Assembly (NCBI GenBank): GCA_041398605.1
Contig: JAWKUK010000006.1
Span: 330,868-394,867, forward strand
Direction: 5' to 3'
Source of the DNA: JAWKUK01 sp041398605
GTDB taxonomy: Bacteria > Planctomycetota > UBA1135 > GCA-002686595
DNA: 64,000 bases
Under the pieces are notes generated by a model. The model made no database searches, was not told the origin of the DNA, and saw only the letters and a program-made list of their open reading frames with translations. Shown here piece by piece: positions 1-8,836 of the stretch. Position 1 is the stretch's first letter; each line of letters begins with the position of its first letter. The translations under genes were made by a program, and so were the position numbers.

Positions 1-1457
1 CGTGCGCCGCCGCGGCGCGGGCCGCCGGAGTTCCTCGAGCCGCCCGCCTTGCCCGCGCCGCGCGGCCGCTGACCGCCGCCCTTGGCGTGCCCTGGGCCCT
101 TGCGCGCGGGCTCCGGCGTGACCTGGCGCGCGACCAGGTTGTGGTCGTCATCGATCCCGACGACCTCCACGTGGATACGCGCGCCGACAGGCGCGTTGGC
201 GCCCTCGACCCACGTGACGAGGTCGACCTCGGGCGCGTCGTACGCAGAGCGCGCGACCTGCATGCCGTCGGCGTCCGGCGGCTCGTCGACGAGCACCTCG
301 ACGATGCGCCCGGCCTGCTCCTCTTGCACGACCTGCAGGTTCTCGTCGCGCGCCGCGAGCACCGCGTCGCGCCGCGCGGCCGCCACGTCCGCGGGCACGC
401 GATCAGGCAGATCGAAGCCGTACGTGCCCTCTTCGGGCGAATACGTGAACGCGCCGAGCCGTGAAAGGCGGTAGTCCTTGACGAGCTGCACGAGCTCGTC
501 CGCGTCCTCGTCGCGCTCACCTGGGAAGCCCAAGAGCACCGTCGTGCGCAGCATGATCCCCGGCACCTCGTCGTAGAGGCGATCGAGCGTCTTGCGCACC
601 TGCTCGCCGCTGCCGGCGCGGCGCATCGCGCGCAGCACCGGCGTCGCCGCGTGTTGGATCGGGATGTCGAGGTACGGCACGACACGCGGGTGCTCGCGGA
701 GCAGCGTCGTGAGCTCCCACGGGAACCGGTTCGGGTACGCGTACATGACCCGCACGCGGTGATCGCCGTCGAGCTCGGCGAGCGCCTCGACGAGCTGCGG
801 CAGCTCCATGTCGAAGTCGCGGCCCCAGGCGGTCGAGTCCTCGGCGACGAGGACGAGCTCCTTGACGCCTGCCGCGATCAGCTCCTCGGCCTCGCTGCAC
901 ACGTCGCCCGGCCGCTTCGAGCGGTGCGGGCCGCGGATCGCCGGGATCGCGCAGAAGGAGCAGGTGTGATCGCACCCGTGGCTGATGCGCAGGTACGCGT
1001 AGCTGCCGGGCGTCGAGAGCAGGCGCGCCTCGTCGCGGTCCGGCGCGCGCAGCCCGGGGCTCGAGAGGTAGTCGCGGTGGTCGGCGCCGTCCACGAGGCG
1101 GCGCACGGTCTTGGCGAGCTCGCGGTAGTCCGAGATCTCAGCGAAGACGTCGACGTCGGGGTGGCGCTCGCGCAGCTCGGTGCCGAAGCGCTGCACGAGG
1201 CAGCCCGCGACGACGACGCGCGCGACCTCACCGGCGCGCTTCTTGGCCAGGTAGGCCTCGATCGTGGCGTGGCTCTCATCGCGCGCCGGCCCGATGAACG
1301 AGCAGGTGTTCACGACGACGGTGTGCGCGTCCGCGGGGTCGCCAGTGATGACGAGCCCTTCCTCCGCGAGCCTCCCGAGGATCAGCTCGGAGTCGATGAG
1401 GTTGCGAGCACAGCCCAGGTGGACCAGGGAGACGAGGTCGGTCGGTCGAACGGTCAC
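1..1457 (-). CDS. rimO: Ribosomal protein S12 methylthiotransferase RimO (partial, 3' end outside window)
   Basis: Radical-SAM methylthiotransferase that adds a methylthio group to an Asp of ribosomal protein S12. The reading frame is open from a GTG at 1457 to the window edge (485 codons). The N-terminal MTTase domain shows its three cluster cysteines (about residues 16, 52 and 86). The radical-SAM domain has Cys162-x3-Cys166-x2-Cys169 (motif GCDHTCSFC), followed by the conserved PIQH segment. A TRAM domain follows at about residues 385-455. Family members usually end near 440 residues, but here the frame continues into a Gly/Arg/Pro-rich tail that reaches the edge. The GTG start was chosen because the conserved SLVHLGCARN segment begins a few residues later. 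The gene follows the FtsK-like gene on the same strand with a 75 bp gap. The family call is firm; the true C-terminus is not visible. Confidence 0.93.
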   Translation of the reverse strand, partial: MTVRPTDLVSLVHLGCARNLIDSELILGRLAEEGLVITGDPADAHTVVVNTCSFIGPARDESHATIEAYLAKKRAGEVARVVVAGCLVQRFGTELRERHPDVDVFAEISDYRELAKTVRRLVDGADHRDYLSSPGLRAPDRDEARLLSTPGSYAYLRISHGCDHTCSFCAIPAIRGPHRSKRPGDVCSEAEELIAAGVKELVLVAEDSTAWGRDFDMELPQLVEALAELDGDHRVRVMYAYPNRFPWELTTLLREHPRVVPYLDIPIQHAATPVLRAMRRAGSGEQVRKTLDRLYDEVPGIMLRTTVLLGFPGERDEDADELVQLVKDYRLSRLGAFTYSPEEGTYGFDLPDRVPADVAAARRDAVLAARDENLQVVQEEQAGRIVEVLVDEPPDADGMQVARSAYDAPEVDLVTWVEGANAPVGARIHVEVVGIDDDHNLVARQVTPEPARKGPGHAKGGGQRPRGAGKAGGSRNSGGPRRGGA

Positions 1458-1532
1458 GGGGGCTCGGCCCTGGACGCGGCGCGGCTTGAAGCCACGCGCG
1501 GACAACGGGCCGTGATGGGATGGAATGCAGCC

Positions 1533-3566
1533 TCAGGAGCCGGCGCAGCGCGCCGCCCATTCCTCGGCGGTCAAGAGGATATCACGCTTCTGACCCCCCT
1601 TGTACGGCCCGATGAGGCCCGCCTCCTGGAGCTCGTCCAAGACGACACACGCGTCCTCGAAGCCGAGGCCCAGCTGGCGCTGGAGGAGCGACACGGCGAC
1701 GCGCCCTTCGTCCACGAAGAGCCGGCCCGCGCGGTGCAGGGTGGCGTTCCGGGGGGGCGGGGTGGGCACCAGGGTCACCTGGGCGACCGCAGGCTCGTCG
1801 CGGTCGGCGTGGTCCTCACCGCCGTCCTGCGCCCCGGGCGCCGGGGGCGCCGCGCGGTCGAGGACGGCAGCGGCGGGCGCGACGTCCGCCGGCGCCTCGT
1901 CGACCTCGAGGTACTCGAGGCCGTCGTCAGGGAACGCGGACGAGTCGTCCGAGGCGACCTCGACGTGGGCGGGCGCGACCGCGTGGACGGGCTCGGGATC
2001 AGGCTCGGGGTCCTCGACCGCTTCGTACTCGTCCTCGAGGTCCTCTTCGCCTTCCTCCTCATCGTCCAGCTCGTCTTCGTCCTCTTCTTCGTCCTCTTCG
2101 TCTTCTTCGTCTTCTTCTGCTTCGTCGTCGTCTTCCTCAGCGTCCTCGTCCGCTTCGTCCTCGTCCTCGTCCTCGTCGTCTTCCTCTTCCTCGTCGTCTT
2201 CGTCTTCGTCTTCGTCTTCGTCGATCCAGCCGTCGTCCTCGTCGTCATCGACGGAGGCGTCGATCGACGGGACCGACAGAGCGAGCGAAGCCACCGGCTC
2301 GACGCCCGCGAGCGCCTCTTCCACCGACGGGAGCGCAGCCTCGGGCGCGTCTTCGAACTCGTCCCCCTGCTCCCAGGACGGACGGGGCCGCGGCCCGGCG
2401 CCGTCGAAGGGGCGCGCGTCGCCCCCGCCCCCGTAGTCCCCGAAGTTCGGCTGCGCGACCTCGCGGCTGCGAGGGCTGCCGAGGGGCTTCACGCCCGGCG
2501 GATACGGGCTCGGCGGGGTCACGCTCGCGCCCTCGCGGCGCACCGCGTCCGCCAACGCCTGCGCGTCGCGCTCGTCGAGCCCGGCTGCGCCGAGGCCAAA
2601 CGGGTCCTCGGCCTCGAGGTCCCCGGCGACGGGTAGCGGCGCGCGCGGCTCCGGCGTCCAGCTAAAGGGCACCTCGGCCTTCGCTGCCGGCGCGCCCTTG
2701 CTCGGCTTCGGCGGCGCGACTCTGGGCTCGCGCACCGGCTGCGGGGCGTCCGTGAGCGGCCGCGCGCCCTGCGGGACCTCGCCCTTCAACCGCACGTCCT
2801 CGGGATACGGCGACGGCGGAACCGGCACGGTCTGCGTGGGGCCGCGGCCCGCGCGCAGCCAGACCTCTTCCATGTACCGCAGCGTCTTCTCGTCGGGCGC
2901 GAGCGCGTTCGCCTCGGCCGCCGAGACGCCGTCCGTGTCATTGCGCGTCAGCGCATCAGCGATGCGCGCGGGCTCGCCGGCCTTGCGCGCCGACTTAGCC
3001 TTCCGCTTCGCCGCCTGCTTGGCCTCGCGCCGCCGAAACTGCGGCAGCGACACCCGCGGCAGCGAGAAGGAGGGCAGGCTGAAGCGCGGCAACGCTGGGA
3101 GCGCCACACGGCCCTGCAGCCACCCGAGCCAGACCGCGAGCCCGAGGACGAGCAGGCCGAGCAGCGCGCCGGCCCAAGCGCCGACGGCGTTCGCCAGCCA
3201 GCCGCCGGTCGCCGCGCCGAGGGACCCGCCCGCGCCGGCCCCGAACGCCGCGAACAGCGCGGACAGGCCGAGCGAGCCGACGAGCACCCCGACGATGCTC
3301 CGCAGGCGATCGCGCTCCAGCACGCGCACGAAGATCGCTGCGCCCACGAACGCGACGCCCGCGCTGGCGAGGAAGCTCGGCCACTTGCCCCACGCAGACA
3401 TCATGCCGGTCGCGAGCTTGGCGATGCCCCCCACGTTGGGCGTGCTCGGATCGAGGCCCTTCTTCAGGGCCATCGCGATCGCAAAGGCAGGGATCGCACC
3501 CAGGAAGATGACGAGCCCACCGACGACCTCGGGGGTCAGTCGAGTCTCCGTTTCACGTTCGGTCAT
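1533..3566 (-). CDS. Membrane protein with FtsK-gamma-like winged helix but no translocase motor
   Basis: 677 residues. There are four predicted membrane segments near residues 15-34, 65-82, 90-110 and 128-150. A basic patch follows, then a long low-complexity linker with an almost unbroken Asp/Glu tract (about 435-518). The C-terminal domain (about 605-672) aligns by eye with the gamma domain of the FtsK encoded just upstream: both share SLLQR, LG.G, a GLIGP/GIIGP turn and an ILLT/ILMT..EW ending. No Walker A or B motif and no RecA-like motor exists anywhere in the protein. The overall plan is therefore FtsK with the motor removed. In FtsK the gamma domain binds KOPS DNA and contacts XerD, so a DNA-binding or FtsK-partner role at the septum is an inference. 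It could also be a degenerate duplicate. Confidence 0.8.
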   Translation of the reverse strand: MTERETETRLTPEVVGGLVIFLGAIPAFAIAMALKKGLDPSTPNVGGIAKLATGMMSAWGKWPSFLASAGVAFVGAAIFVRVLERDRLRSIVGVLVGSLGLSALFAAFGAGAGGSLGAATGGWLANAVGAWAGALLGLLVLGLAVWLGWLQGRVALPALPRFSLPSFSLPRVSLPQFRRREAKQAAKRKAKSARKAGEPARIADALTRNDTDGVSAAEANALAPDEKTLRYMEEVWLRAGRGPTQTVPVPPSPYPEDVRLKGEVPQGARPLTDAPQPVREPRVAPPKPSKGAPAAKAEVPFSWTPEPRAPLPVAGDLEAEDPFGLGAAGLDERDAQALADAVRREGASVTPPSPYPPGVKPLGSPRSREVAQPNFGDYGGGGDARPFDGAGPRPRPSWEQGDEFEDAPEAALPSVEEALAGVEPVASLALSVPSIDASVDDDEDDGWIDEDEDEDEDDEEEEDDEDEDEDEADEDAEEDDDEAEEDEEDEEDEEEDEDELDDEEEGEEDLEDEYEAVEDPEPDPEPVHAVAPAHVEVASDDSSAFPDDGLEYLEVDEAPADVAPAAAVLDRAAPPAPGAQDGGEDHADRDEPAVAQVTLVPTPPPRNATLHRAGRLFVDEGRVAVSLLQRQLGLGFEDACVVLDELQEAGLIGPYKGGQKRDILLTAEEWAARCAGS

Positions 3567-3646
3567 CGCGGTTCCTCGGGTCTCGTGCTCGGTCGAGCTT
3601 TGGCGTGTCTAGGCAATGGTCGCGCAGCGTCACCCACCGCGCACGG

Positions 3647-6400
3647 TCATTCGAATTCTGCGGCGCGGTCGATGTTCGACTTGTTCTCTTCCCAGTCCTC
3701 GAGCGTCATCAGGATCTCGCGGGACTTCGAGCCGATGTGCGGCCCGATGATGCCGTGGTCCGTCATCTGGTCGATCAGGCGCGAGGCGCGGGTGTACCCG
3801 ATGCCGAGCGCGCGCTGCAGGAGGCTCGCGGAGCCGCGGCGGTACTTCAAGACGACGGCGACGGCCTCGTCGAACATCTCGTCGATCTTATCGCCGCCCT
3901 GGGAGACGGTGCCTGGCGGCGCCGTGCCCGTGGCGGTCTGGACAAGCTCTTGGTTGAAGTTCGGCGCGGCCTCCTTGCAGACGTGGTCGACCAGCGCCTG
4001 CAGCTCGTGGTCCTCGACGAGGGCGCCCTGCACGCGGCGGATGCTGGAGCTCTGCGGCGGGTTGTAGAGCATGTCGCCCTGCCCCAAGAGCTTCTCGGCC
4101 CCCATCGCGTCGAGGATGACGCGGCTGTCGATCTTCGAGGCGACCTGGAACGCGATCCGGCACGGCAGGTTCGCCTTGATGACGCCGGTGATGACGTCCG
4201 TGGACGGGCGCTGGGTGGCGACGATGACGTGGATGCCGACGGCGCGCGACTTCTGCGCGAGGCGCGTGATCGCCTGCTCGGCCTCCTTCTTCGACTGCAT
4301 CATCAGGTCCGCCATCTCGTCGATGACGAGCACGATGTAGGGCACGTGGCGCGGCGTCCGCTCCTCGTTGAACTCCTCGCCCATGCGCTCGCGCAGCTTC
4401 TCCTCGCCGAGCGCGTTGTACGTCTTGATGTTCTTGACGCCGGCCGTCTGGAAGAGCTCGTAGCGCCCCTCCATCTTCTCGACCGCCCAGAGGAGCACGT
4501 TCGTCGCCTGCTTCATGTCCGTGACGACCGGCAGCTCGAGGTGCGGGATCGAGCGGAACATGTCGAGCTCGACCATCTTTGGGTCGATCAGGATCAGCTT
4601 GGCGTCGTGGGGCGAGCGCGTCAGCAGGAGGCTCGCGATGATCGTGTTGATGCAGACCGACTTACCGGAGCCCGTCGTACCGGCGATGAGGAGGTGCGGC
4701 ATCCGCGCGAGGTCCTCGACGATCGACTTGCCCTCGGCGTCCATGCCGAGGAACAGCGGCAGCGCCATGTGCTCCTTGTCGTACGCCTTCTGCGTCACGA
4801 GCTCGGAGATGCGCACGACGCGGCGCTTCGCGTTCGGCACCTCGATGCCGATCGTGCTCTTGCCGGGGATCGGCGCGATGATGCGCACGCTGCGGGCCTT
4901 CAGCGCGCCGGCGATCTCCTGGCTGAGCTGCGTGACCTTGTTCATGCGCGTGCCCTGCGCGACGGTCAGCTCGAACATCGTGACCGCGGGGCCGACCTGG
5001 GCGCCGACGACCTCCGCCTGGACGCGGAAGCTGCCGAGCGCGTGCTCGAGGTTGCGCGCGCTCGCCTCGAGGAACTCCTTGTCGAGGGTCCCGCCCGCCG
5101 CGGGCGGCTCCAACAGCTCGAACGAGGGCAGCGACCACGGCCCGGGGGGCGGCGTGGGCGGCTCGTACACGGGCGACGCGAACGAGGTCTGGCGCAGGTT
5201 CGAGCGCGGCTTCTTGCCGCCGCCGCTCGGCGCGAGGGTCAGCTCATCCAGCTCATCCAGCTCGTCCTCGTCGAACTCGTCCTCTTCAGGCTCGAACTCG
5301 TCTTCGTCCTCGGCGGCGAACTCCTCGAGCTCGTCCTCCAGCTCGTCTTCCTCGAGCTCTTCGTCCTCTGCCTCGTACTCCTCGTCCTCGGCGGCGACCT
5401 CTTCGTACTCGTCTTCCTCGGCTCCCTCTTCGTCGAGCTCCTCTTCCTCGTACTCCTCATCGTCGGAGTCCTCGAGTTCGAGGTCGTCGTCCGCGACCGC
5501 GGCCTTCTTCTTGCTGGCCTTCTTGGCCGCAGCCGACTTCGCCCTGGCGGGCTTCTTCTTGCGCGCGGCGGCCCGCTTCCGACGCTTCGGCTCCTCGACG
5601 AGGTCCGCGCCGCGCAGGAAGTCCCAAATGCCCAGCGCGAGCCGTTTCAGCCCGCCGACGAGCGCCATGCCGAGGCTCTCACCGCGCTCTTCGCGGCGCT
5701 CCTCCGCCCAGTCCTGGAACGCGACGATGGCGGGATAGAACGCCATCTGCGTCGCGAGCATGAACGAGATCAGCGAGATCGTGCCCAAGAGGACCCACAG
5801 CCCCGGCGCGCCGAAGCGATCGACGAGGTCAGGGTTCTTGATCAGCGCCAGCCAGCCGCCCGGGCCATAGGGCAAGTCGTCTGCCAGGACCTCGAGCGGC
5901 GCGTCCGCGTACTGGGCCGACCAGGCTTGGCGGGCCGCGATCGAGGGCCCCCCGGCCAGGTCCAGCACAAACGCGAACGACACGACGAAGCACCCTGCGC
6001 CGAGGACCCGGATCGCCGGCAGGTCGACGCGCTTGCGCGCGACGATGATGACGCCCCAGGCGATCCCGAGCAGGGCCAGGAGGTAGCCGGAGAGCCCGAT
6101 GCCGATAAAGGCCCAGTTCGCGAGGTAGAAGCCGAGGCGGCCGCCCTTGTTCGCGCCGCCCGGGGCGCCATCGAAGGGCCCGTGGAACGTCCACATCGAC
6201 AGGAGCAGCCAGAGGCCGAACCCGATGAAGGCCAGGCCCGTGAGCTCACGCACGCGCGCGGTCGTCGCCTCGTCGAGCGGCTCTCCAAACAGGAAGCTCG
6301 CCGCGAGGGCGCCCAGGCGTCCGCGTGTCTTCTGCGCCCCACCGCGCGCGGGCGCAGCCTTGCGCCCCTTGGCCTTCGAGCCCGACTTCTTCCGCGCCAA
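3647..6400 (-). CDS. ftsK: DNA translocase FtsK
   Basis: Septal DNA pump that clears the chromosome terminus during division. About 917 residues. The N-terminal region is basic, with four membrane segments near 54-71, 93-120, 130-149 and 197-219. A Lys/Ala-rich and then very acidic linker follows (about 303-386), then the alpha/beta motor with Walker A GTTGSGKS at 574-581 and Walker B LVIDEMADLM. The C-terminal gamma winged helix ends in EILMTLEDWEE. The start used is TTG at 6400, because a strong GGAGGGAGGGG ribosome site lies 6-7 nt upstream; an in-frame TTG at 6433 is the alternative. The 80 bp gap to the motor-less gamma-domain gene downstream suggests co-transcription. The call is secure. 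Confidence 0.95.
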   Translation of the reverse strand: MARKKSGSKAKGRKAAPARGGAQKTRGRLGALAASFLFGEPLDEATTARVRELTGLAFIGFGLWLLLSMWTFHGPFDGAPGGANKGGRLGFYLANWAFIGIGLSGYLLALLGIAWGVIIVARKRVDLPAIRVLGAGCFVVSFAFVLDLAGGPSIAARQAWSAQYADAPLEVLADDLPYGPGGWLALIKNPDLVDRFGAPGLWVLLGTISLISFMLATQMAFYPAIVAFQDWAEERREERGESLGMALVGGLKRLALGIWDFLRGADLVEEPKRRKRAAARKKKPARAKSAAAKKASKKKAAVADDDLELEDSDDEEYEEEELDEEGAEEDEYEEVAAEDEEYEAEDEELEEDELEDELEEFAAEDEDEFEPEEDEFDEDELDELDELTLAPSGGGKKPRSNLRQTSFASPVYEPPTPPPGPWSLPSFELLEPPAAGGTLDKEFLEASARNLEHALGSFRVQAEVVGAQVGPAVTMFELTVAQGTRMNKVTQLSQEIAGALKARSVRIIAPIPGKSTIGIEVPNAKRRVVRISELVTQKAYDKEHMALPLFLGMDAEGKSIVEDLARMPHLLIAGTTGSGKSVCINTIIASLLLTRSPHDAKLILIDPKMVELDMFRSIPHLELPVVTDMKQATNVLLWAVEKMEGRYELFQTAGVKNIKTYNALGEEKLRERMGEEFNEERTPRHVPYIVLVIDEMADLMMQSKKEAEQAITRLAQKSRAVGIHVIVATQRPSTDVITGVIKANLPCRIAFQVASKIDSRVILDAMGAEKLLGQGDMLYNPPQSSSIRRVQGALVEDHELQALVDHVCKEAAPNFNQELVQTATGTAPPGTVSQGGDKIDEMFDEAVAVVLKYRRGSASLLQRALGIGYTRASRLIDQMTDHGIIGPHIGSKSREILMTLEDWEENKSNIDRAAEFE

Positions 6401-6518
6401 ACGAGTACCCCTCCCTCCTCGGAGGTCGTGCAATGGAGACGAAGGCCCCGCGCCACCCCCTTCGTGGCGCAGACGACCGTGTGCGTGGCGGCCATGGTCG
6501 CGCTTCGGGGCCCGCCGA

Positions 6519-7457
6519 TCAACGACGCGGTGACACGATCCGCGCGGCGAGCGCGCGCGCGAGCGCCTCGGCCCCGCCGAAGCGCAGGAACAGCTCGGGC
6601 TCGATCAGCTCCAGCTCGACGAGGACGAGCCCGCCGTCGGCGGCCTCGAACCCGTCCACGCGCGCGTAGGCGAGGGGCTTCGCCCCGGCGCCGGGCGCGG
6701 ACGAGCCCGCGCCAGCGCCCTGCTGGAGCCGCTCGACGTGCCGCAGGACGCGCGCGGCATCCGCCCTGAGGCGCGCGCTGGGCTCGCGGGCCGCGACGGT
6801 CCCCCCGTGCTCGGCTTGCACGCGGAAATCCCCTGGACGCGGCCGCTTGAGGATCGTGTGCGAGAGCGCGCCGTCGATGAAGACCAGCGACCACTCACCG
6901 GCGTCGACGAGGCGCCGCTCGTAGCGCTGCACGAGCACATCGCCGGCGGCCTCCGCGGCCGCGAGGCGCGCGTCGGCGCCGGGGTCCGCTGGGTCGAGCA
7001 CGAAGGTGCCGTACGCGCCGCCCGAGACCGTCGGCTTCACGACGAGGCGGCGCAGCGGGTCATCGCTCGCCCGGCCGTGCAGGTGCGCCGCGAGGGCCGC
7101 GACCCCCTCGACCGCAGGCTCCGCGCCCAGGATCACGGTCGGCGAGATCCGCGCCGCGCCTGCGCGCTGCAGCTCCAGGAGGTAGCGCTTGTGCGCGTTC
7201 CAGCGCACGACCGACGCCGGGTTCACGAGCGGCACCGGGAGCGCCTCACACCACGCGAGGAAGCGCTCGGCGTGGTGGAAATAGTCCCACGGCGACCGGA
7301 GCACCGCCAGCGAGTGCCGCGCGGGGTCGAGCGCAGCGCCCCACGGGACGGGCTCGGCCTCGATGCCTAGCTGCGCGAGCGGCGCGACCAGGTGCTGGTC
7401 GTCCGGGCGGAGGCGCGGGTGGTCCGGCTCCGTGATGAGCGCGACGCACGGGCTCAC
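6519..7457 (-). CDS. ATP-grasp domain protein of unknown substrate
   Basis: About 312 residues. The start is a GTG at 7457 whose first bases overlap the coaB stop (GTGA), so it is the third gene of the coaC-coaB operon. The N-terminus (VALITEPDHPRLRPDDQHL) and the following LRSPWDYF and VVKPTVSGGAYGTF segments match ATP-grasp proteins of the RimK/glutathione-synthetase-like superfamily. The late ARVDGFEA and VELELIEPELF segments supply the usual Mg/ATP-binding Asp and Glu. Such enzymes join a carboxylate to an amine or thiol using ATP. Its place after the two CoA-pathway genes might point to a cofactor-linked ligation, but nothing in the sequence fixes the substrate. Confidence 0.75.
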   Translation of the reverse strand: MSPCVALITEPDHPRLRPDDQHLVAPLAQLGIEAEPVPWGAALDPARHSLAVLRSPWDYFHHAERFLAWCEALPVPLVNPASVVRWNAHKRYLLELQRAGAARISPTVILGAEPAVEGVAALAAHLHGRASDDPLRRLVVKPTVSGGAYGTFVLDPADPGADARLAAAEAAGDVLVQRYERRLVDAGEWSLVFIDGALSHTILKRPRPGDFRVQAEHGGTVAAREPSARLRADAARVLRHVERLQQGAGAGSSAPGAGAKPLAYARVDGFEAADGGLVLVELELIEPELFLRFGGAEALARALAARIVSPRR

Positions 7458-8173
7458 GCGCGGCGCGGCTCGGTAGTGAGCAGCTCCACGAGGCGCGCGG
7501 CGGTCTCGCCCTTCGGGCGCGCTTCGTTGCGCCAGAGGACACCCTGTGCGTCGATGACCGTGACGGACGACTCGGCGGCGTTCAGCGCGCTGGCGCCGTT
7601 CAGCACGATCCAATCGGCGTTCTTCTTCACGAGCTTGGCCGCGGCGCGGCGCTCGCCGTCGCCCGTCTCCAACGCGAACGCGATGACGCGCCGCGCGCCT
7701 TTGCGCTGGGCGACGGTGCGCAGGAGGTCCGGGTTCTCGACGAGGTCGAGGGTGGCGCCGCCGCCGCCCTCCTCCTTCTTCTTCCACTTACCGGCGATCT
7801 TGCGCGCGGGGCGGAAGTCGGCGACCGCGGCCGCCATGAACACGGCGTCCGCGCCGGCGAACGCGAGCTTCAGCGCCGCCAACATGTCGCGCGCGCTCAC
7901 GACGTCAATCCGCGTCACGCCCTTCGGCGTCGGCATGTGAACTGGGCCGGCGATCAGGGTGACCTCGTGCCCAGCGCGGCGCGCGGCGGCGGCGATCTCG
8001 AAGCCCATGCGGCCGCTGGACTCGTTCGAGAGGTAGCGCACGGGGTCGATGTACTCGCGGGTCGGCCCTGCAGTGACAACGACCCTCAGGCGGGGCGGCT
8101 TGGGCGCGCGCGCGGCGCGCGGCTTGGGGGCAGGCGCGGCGGCGGACCTGCGGGGGGGGCTCGCGATGGTCAT
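7454..8173 (-). CDS. coaB: Phosphopantothenate--cysteine ligase CoaB (stand-alone)
   Basis: Second domain of what is usually the fused CoaBC enzyme. It joins 4'-phosphopantothenate to cysteine using CTP in coenzyme A synthesis. About 239 residues. After a basic Ala/Pro-rich leader (to about residue 30) come VVTAGPTREYIDPVRYLSN, SSGRMG, the AAAVADFRP segment, and a late K.K.AD.IVLN region, all typical of the family. The ATG at 8173 overlaps the coaC stop as ATGA, and the stop overlaps the start of the ATP-grasp gene. The split from CoaC is genuine: the two genes are in different reading frames, each with an intact start and stop. Confidence 0.9.
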   Translation of the reverse strand: MTIASPPRRSAAAPAPKPRAARAPKPPRLRVVVTAGPTREYIDPVRYLSNESSGRMGFEIAAAARRAGHEVTLIAGPVHMPTPKGVTRIDVVSARDMLAALKLAFAGADAVFMAAAVADFRPARKIAGKWKKKEEGGGGATLDLVENPDLLRTVAQRKGARRVIAFALETGDGERRAAAKLVKKNADWIVLNGASALNAAESSVTVIDAQGVLWRNEARPKGETAARLVELLTTEPRRA

Positions 8174-8712
8174 CGGGCGAGGGCTCCTGCGATGACGTCC
8201 ACGATCTCCTGCGGCTCGGCCAAGCGGCCGCGGCCGACGTCGCCGCACGCCATGTGGCCGGCGCCGGGCTCGACGAGGCGCCAGCCGTCTGCGACGAGCT
8301 GCGCGAGGTTGCGCGCCACCGCCGGGTGCTCGAGCATCGTCGGGTTCATCGCCGGACACAGCAGCCGCGGCACGCGCGCCGGCACCGCGAGCAAGGTCGT
8401 GCCGACCAGGTCGCCGGCGAGCCCGTGCGCGAGCCGCCCGATCAGGTCCGCCGACGCGGGCGCGACGACGACGAGCTCGGCCCACTTCGCGTTGTCGATG
8501 TGGTCCATCGCGGTGCGCCGGCCTTCGTCCCACTCGCTCGAGGCGGCGGGCTCGCCCGTGACCGCCTCGAACACCTGCGGGTTCACGAGCCGCGCCGCGT
8601 TGGGCGTCAGGAGCGTGCGGACGCGGTGACCCGCCTGCGTGAGCTTGCTCGCGAGGTCGCAGGCCTTGTAAACGGCCACCGAGGCCGATGCGCAGAGGAG
8701 GATATGGCTCAC
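8170..8712 (-). CDS. coaC: Phosphopantothenoylcysteine decarboxylase CoaC (stand-alone)
   Basis: FMN flavoprotein that decarboxylates phosphopantothenoylcysteine in coenzyme A synthesis. 180 residues, the usual size for a stand-alone HFCD-family protein. Visible features are the N-terminal LLCASASVAVYKA segment, the conserved active-site His in MDHI (normally I.HI), the VVVAPASADLIGRLAHGLA segment, and the PAMNP.M motif that closes over the substrate. It is the first gene of the coaC-coaB-ATP-grasp operon. A strong hairpin just upstream (8771-8821) separates it from the preceding gene. Confidence 0.92.
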   Translation of the reverse strand: MSHILLCASASVAVYKACDLASKLTQAGHRVRTLLTPNAARLVNPQVFEAVTGEPAASSEWDEGRRTAMDHIDNAKWAELVVVAPASADLIGRLAHGLAGDLVGTTLLAVPARVPRLLCPAMNPTMLEHPAVARNLAQLVADGWRLVEPGAGHMACGDVGRGRLAEPQEIVDVIAGALAR

Positions 8713-8770
8713 AGGAGCGGGGCAGTGTAGTGCGCGCTCGTCCGGCCGCGAACACCCCCTCTAGGAACAT

Positions 8771-8821
8771 CCGCGGTCCGGCCGGCGCGCCCCACCCTGG
8801 GGCGCCCCGGCCGGACCGCGG
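8771..8821 (-). terminator. Strong intergenic hairpin, probable terminator
   Basis: A 15-bp perfect stem (8771-8785 with 8807-8821) continues, after a C/C mismatch, into a further 7-bp stem (8787-8793 with 8799-8805) around a 5-base loop. It lies 15 bp past the stop of the phosphatase-cytochrome gene and before coaC, on the side expected for a terminator of the former. There is no clear T tract. Confidence 0.6.
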
Positions 8822-8836
8822 GCGTGCAACGCGGCG

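Noticed and set aside
651..2636. A 661-codon plus-strand frame across rimO and the motor-less FtsK gene
   Set aside because: It spans two unrelated minus-strand genes, and its repetitive FVFVLFF stretch is only the complement of the acidic Asp/Glu tract.
3605..6769. A very long open frame (1054 codons) on the plus strand opposite ftsK
   Set aside because: It is the antisense shadow of a confident ftsK with full motor motifs. Composition is Arg/Leu/Val-rich without family features, as expected for high-G+C complement frames.
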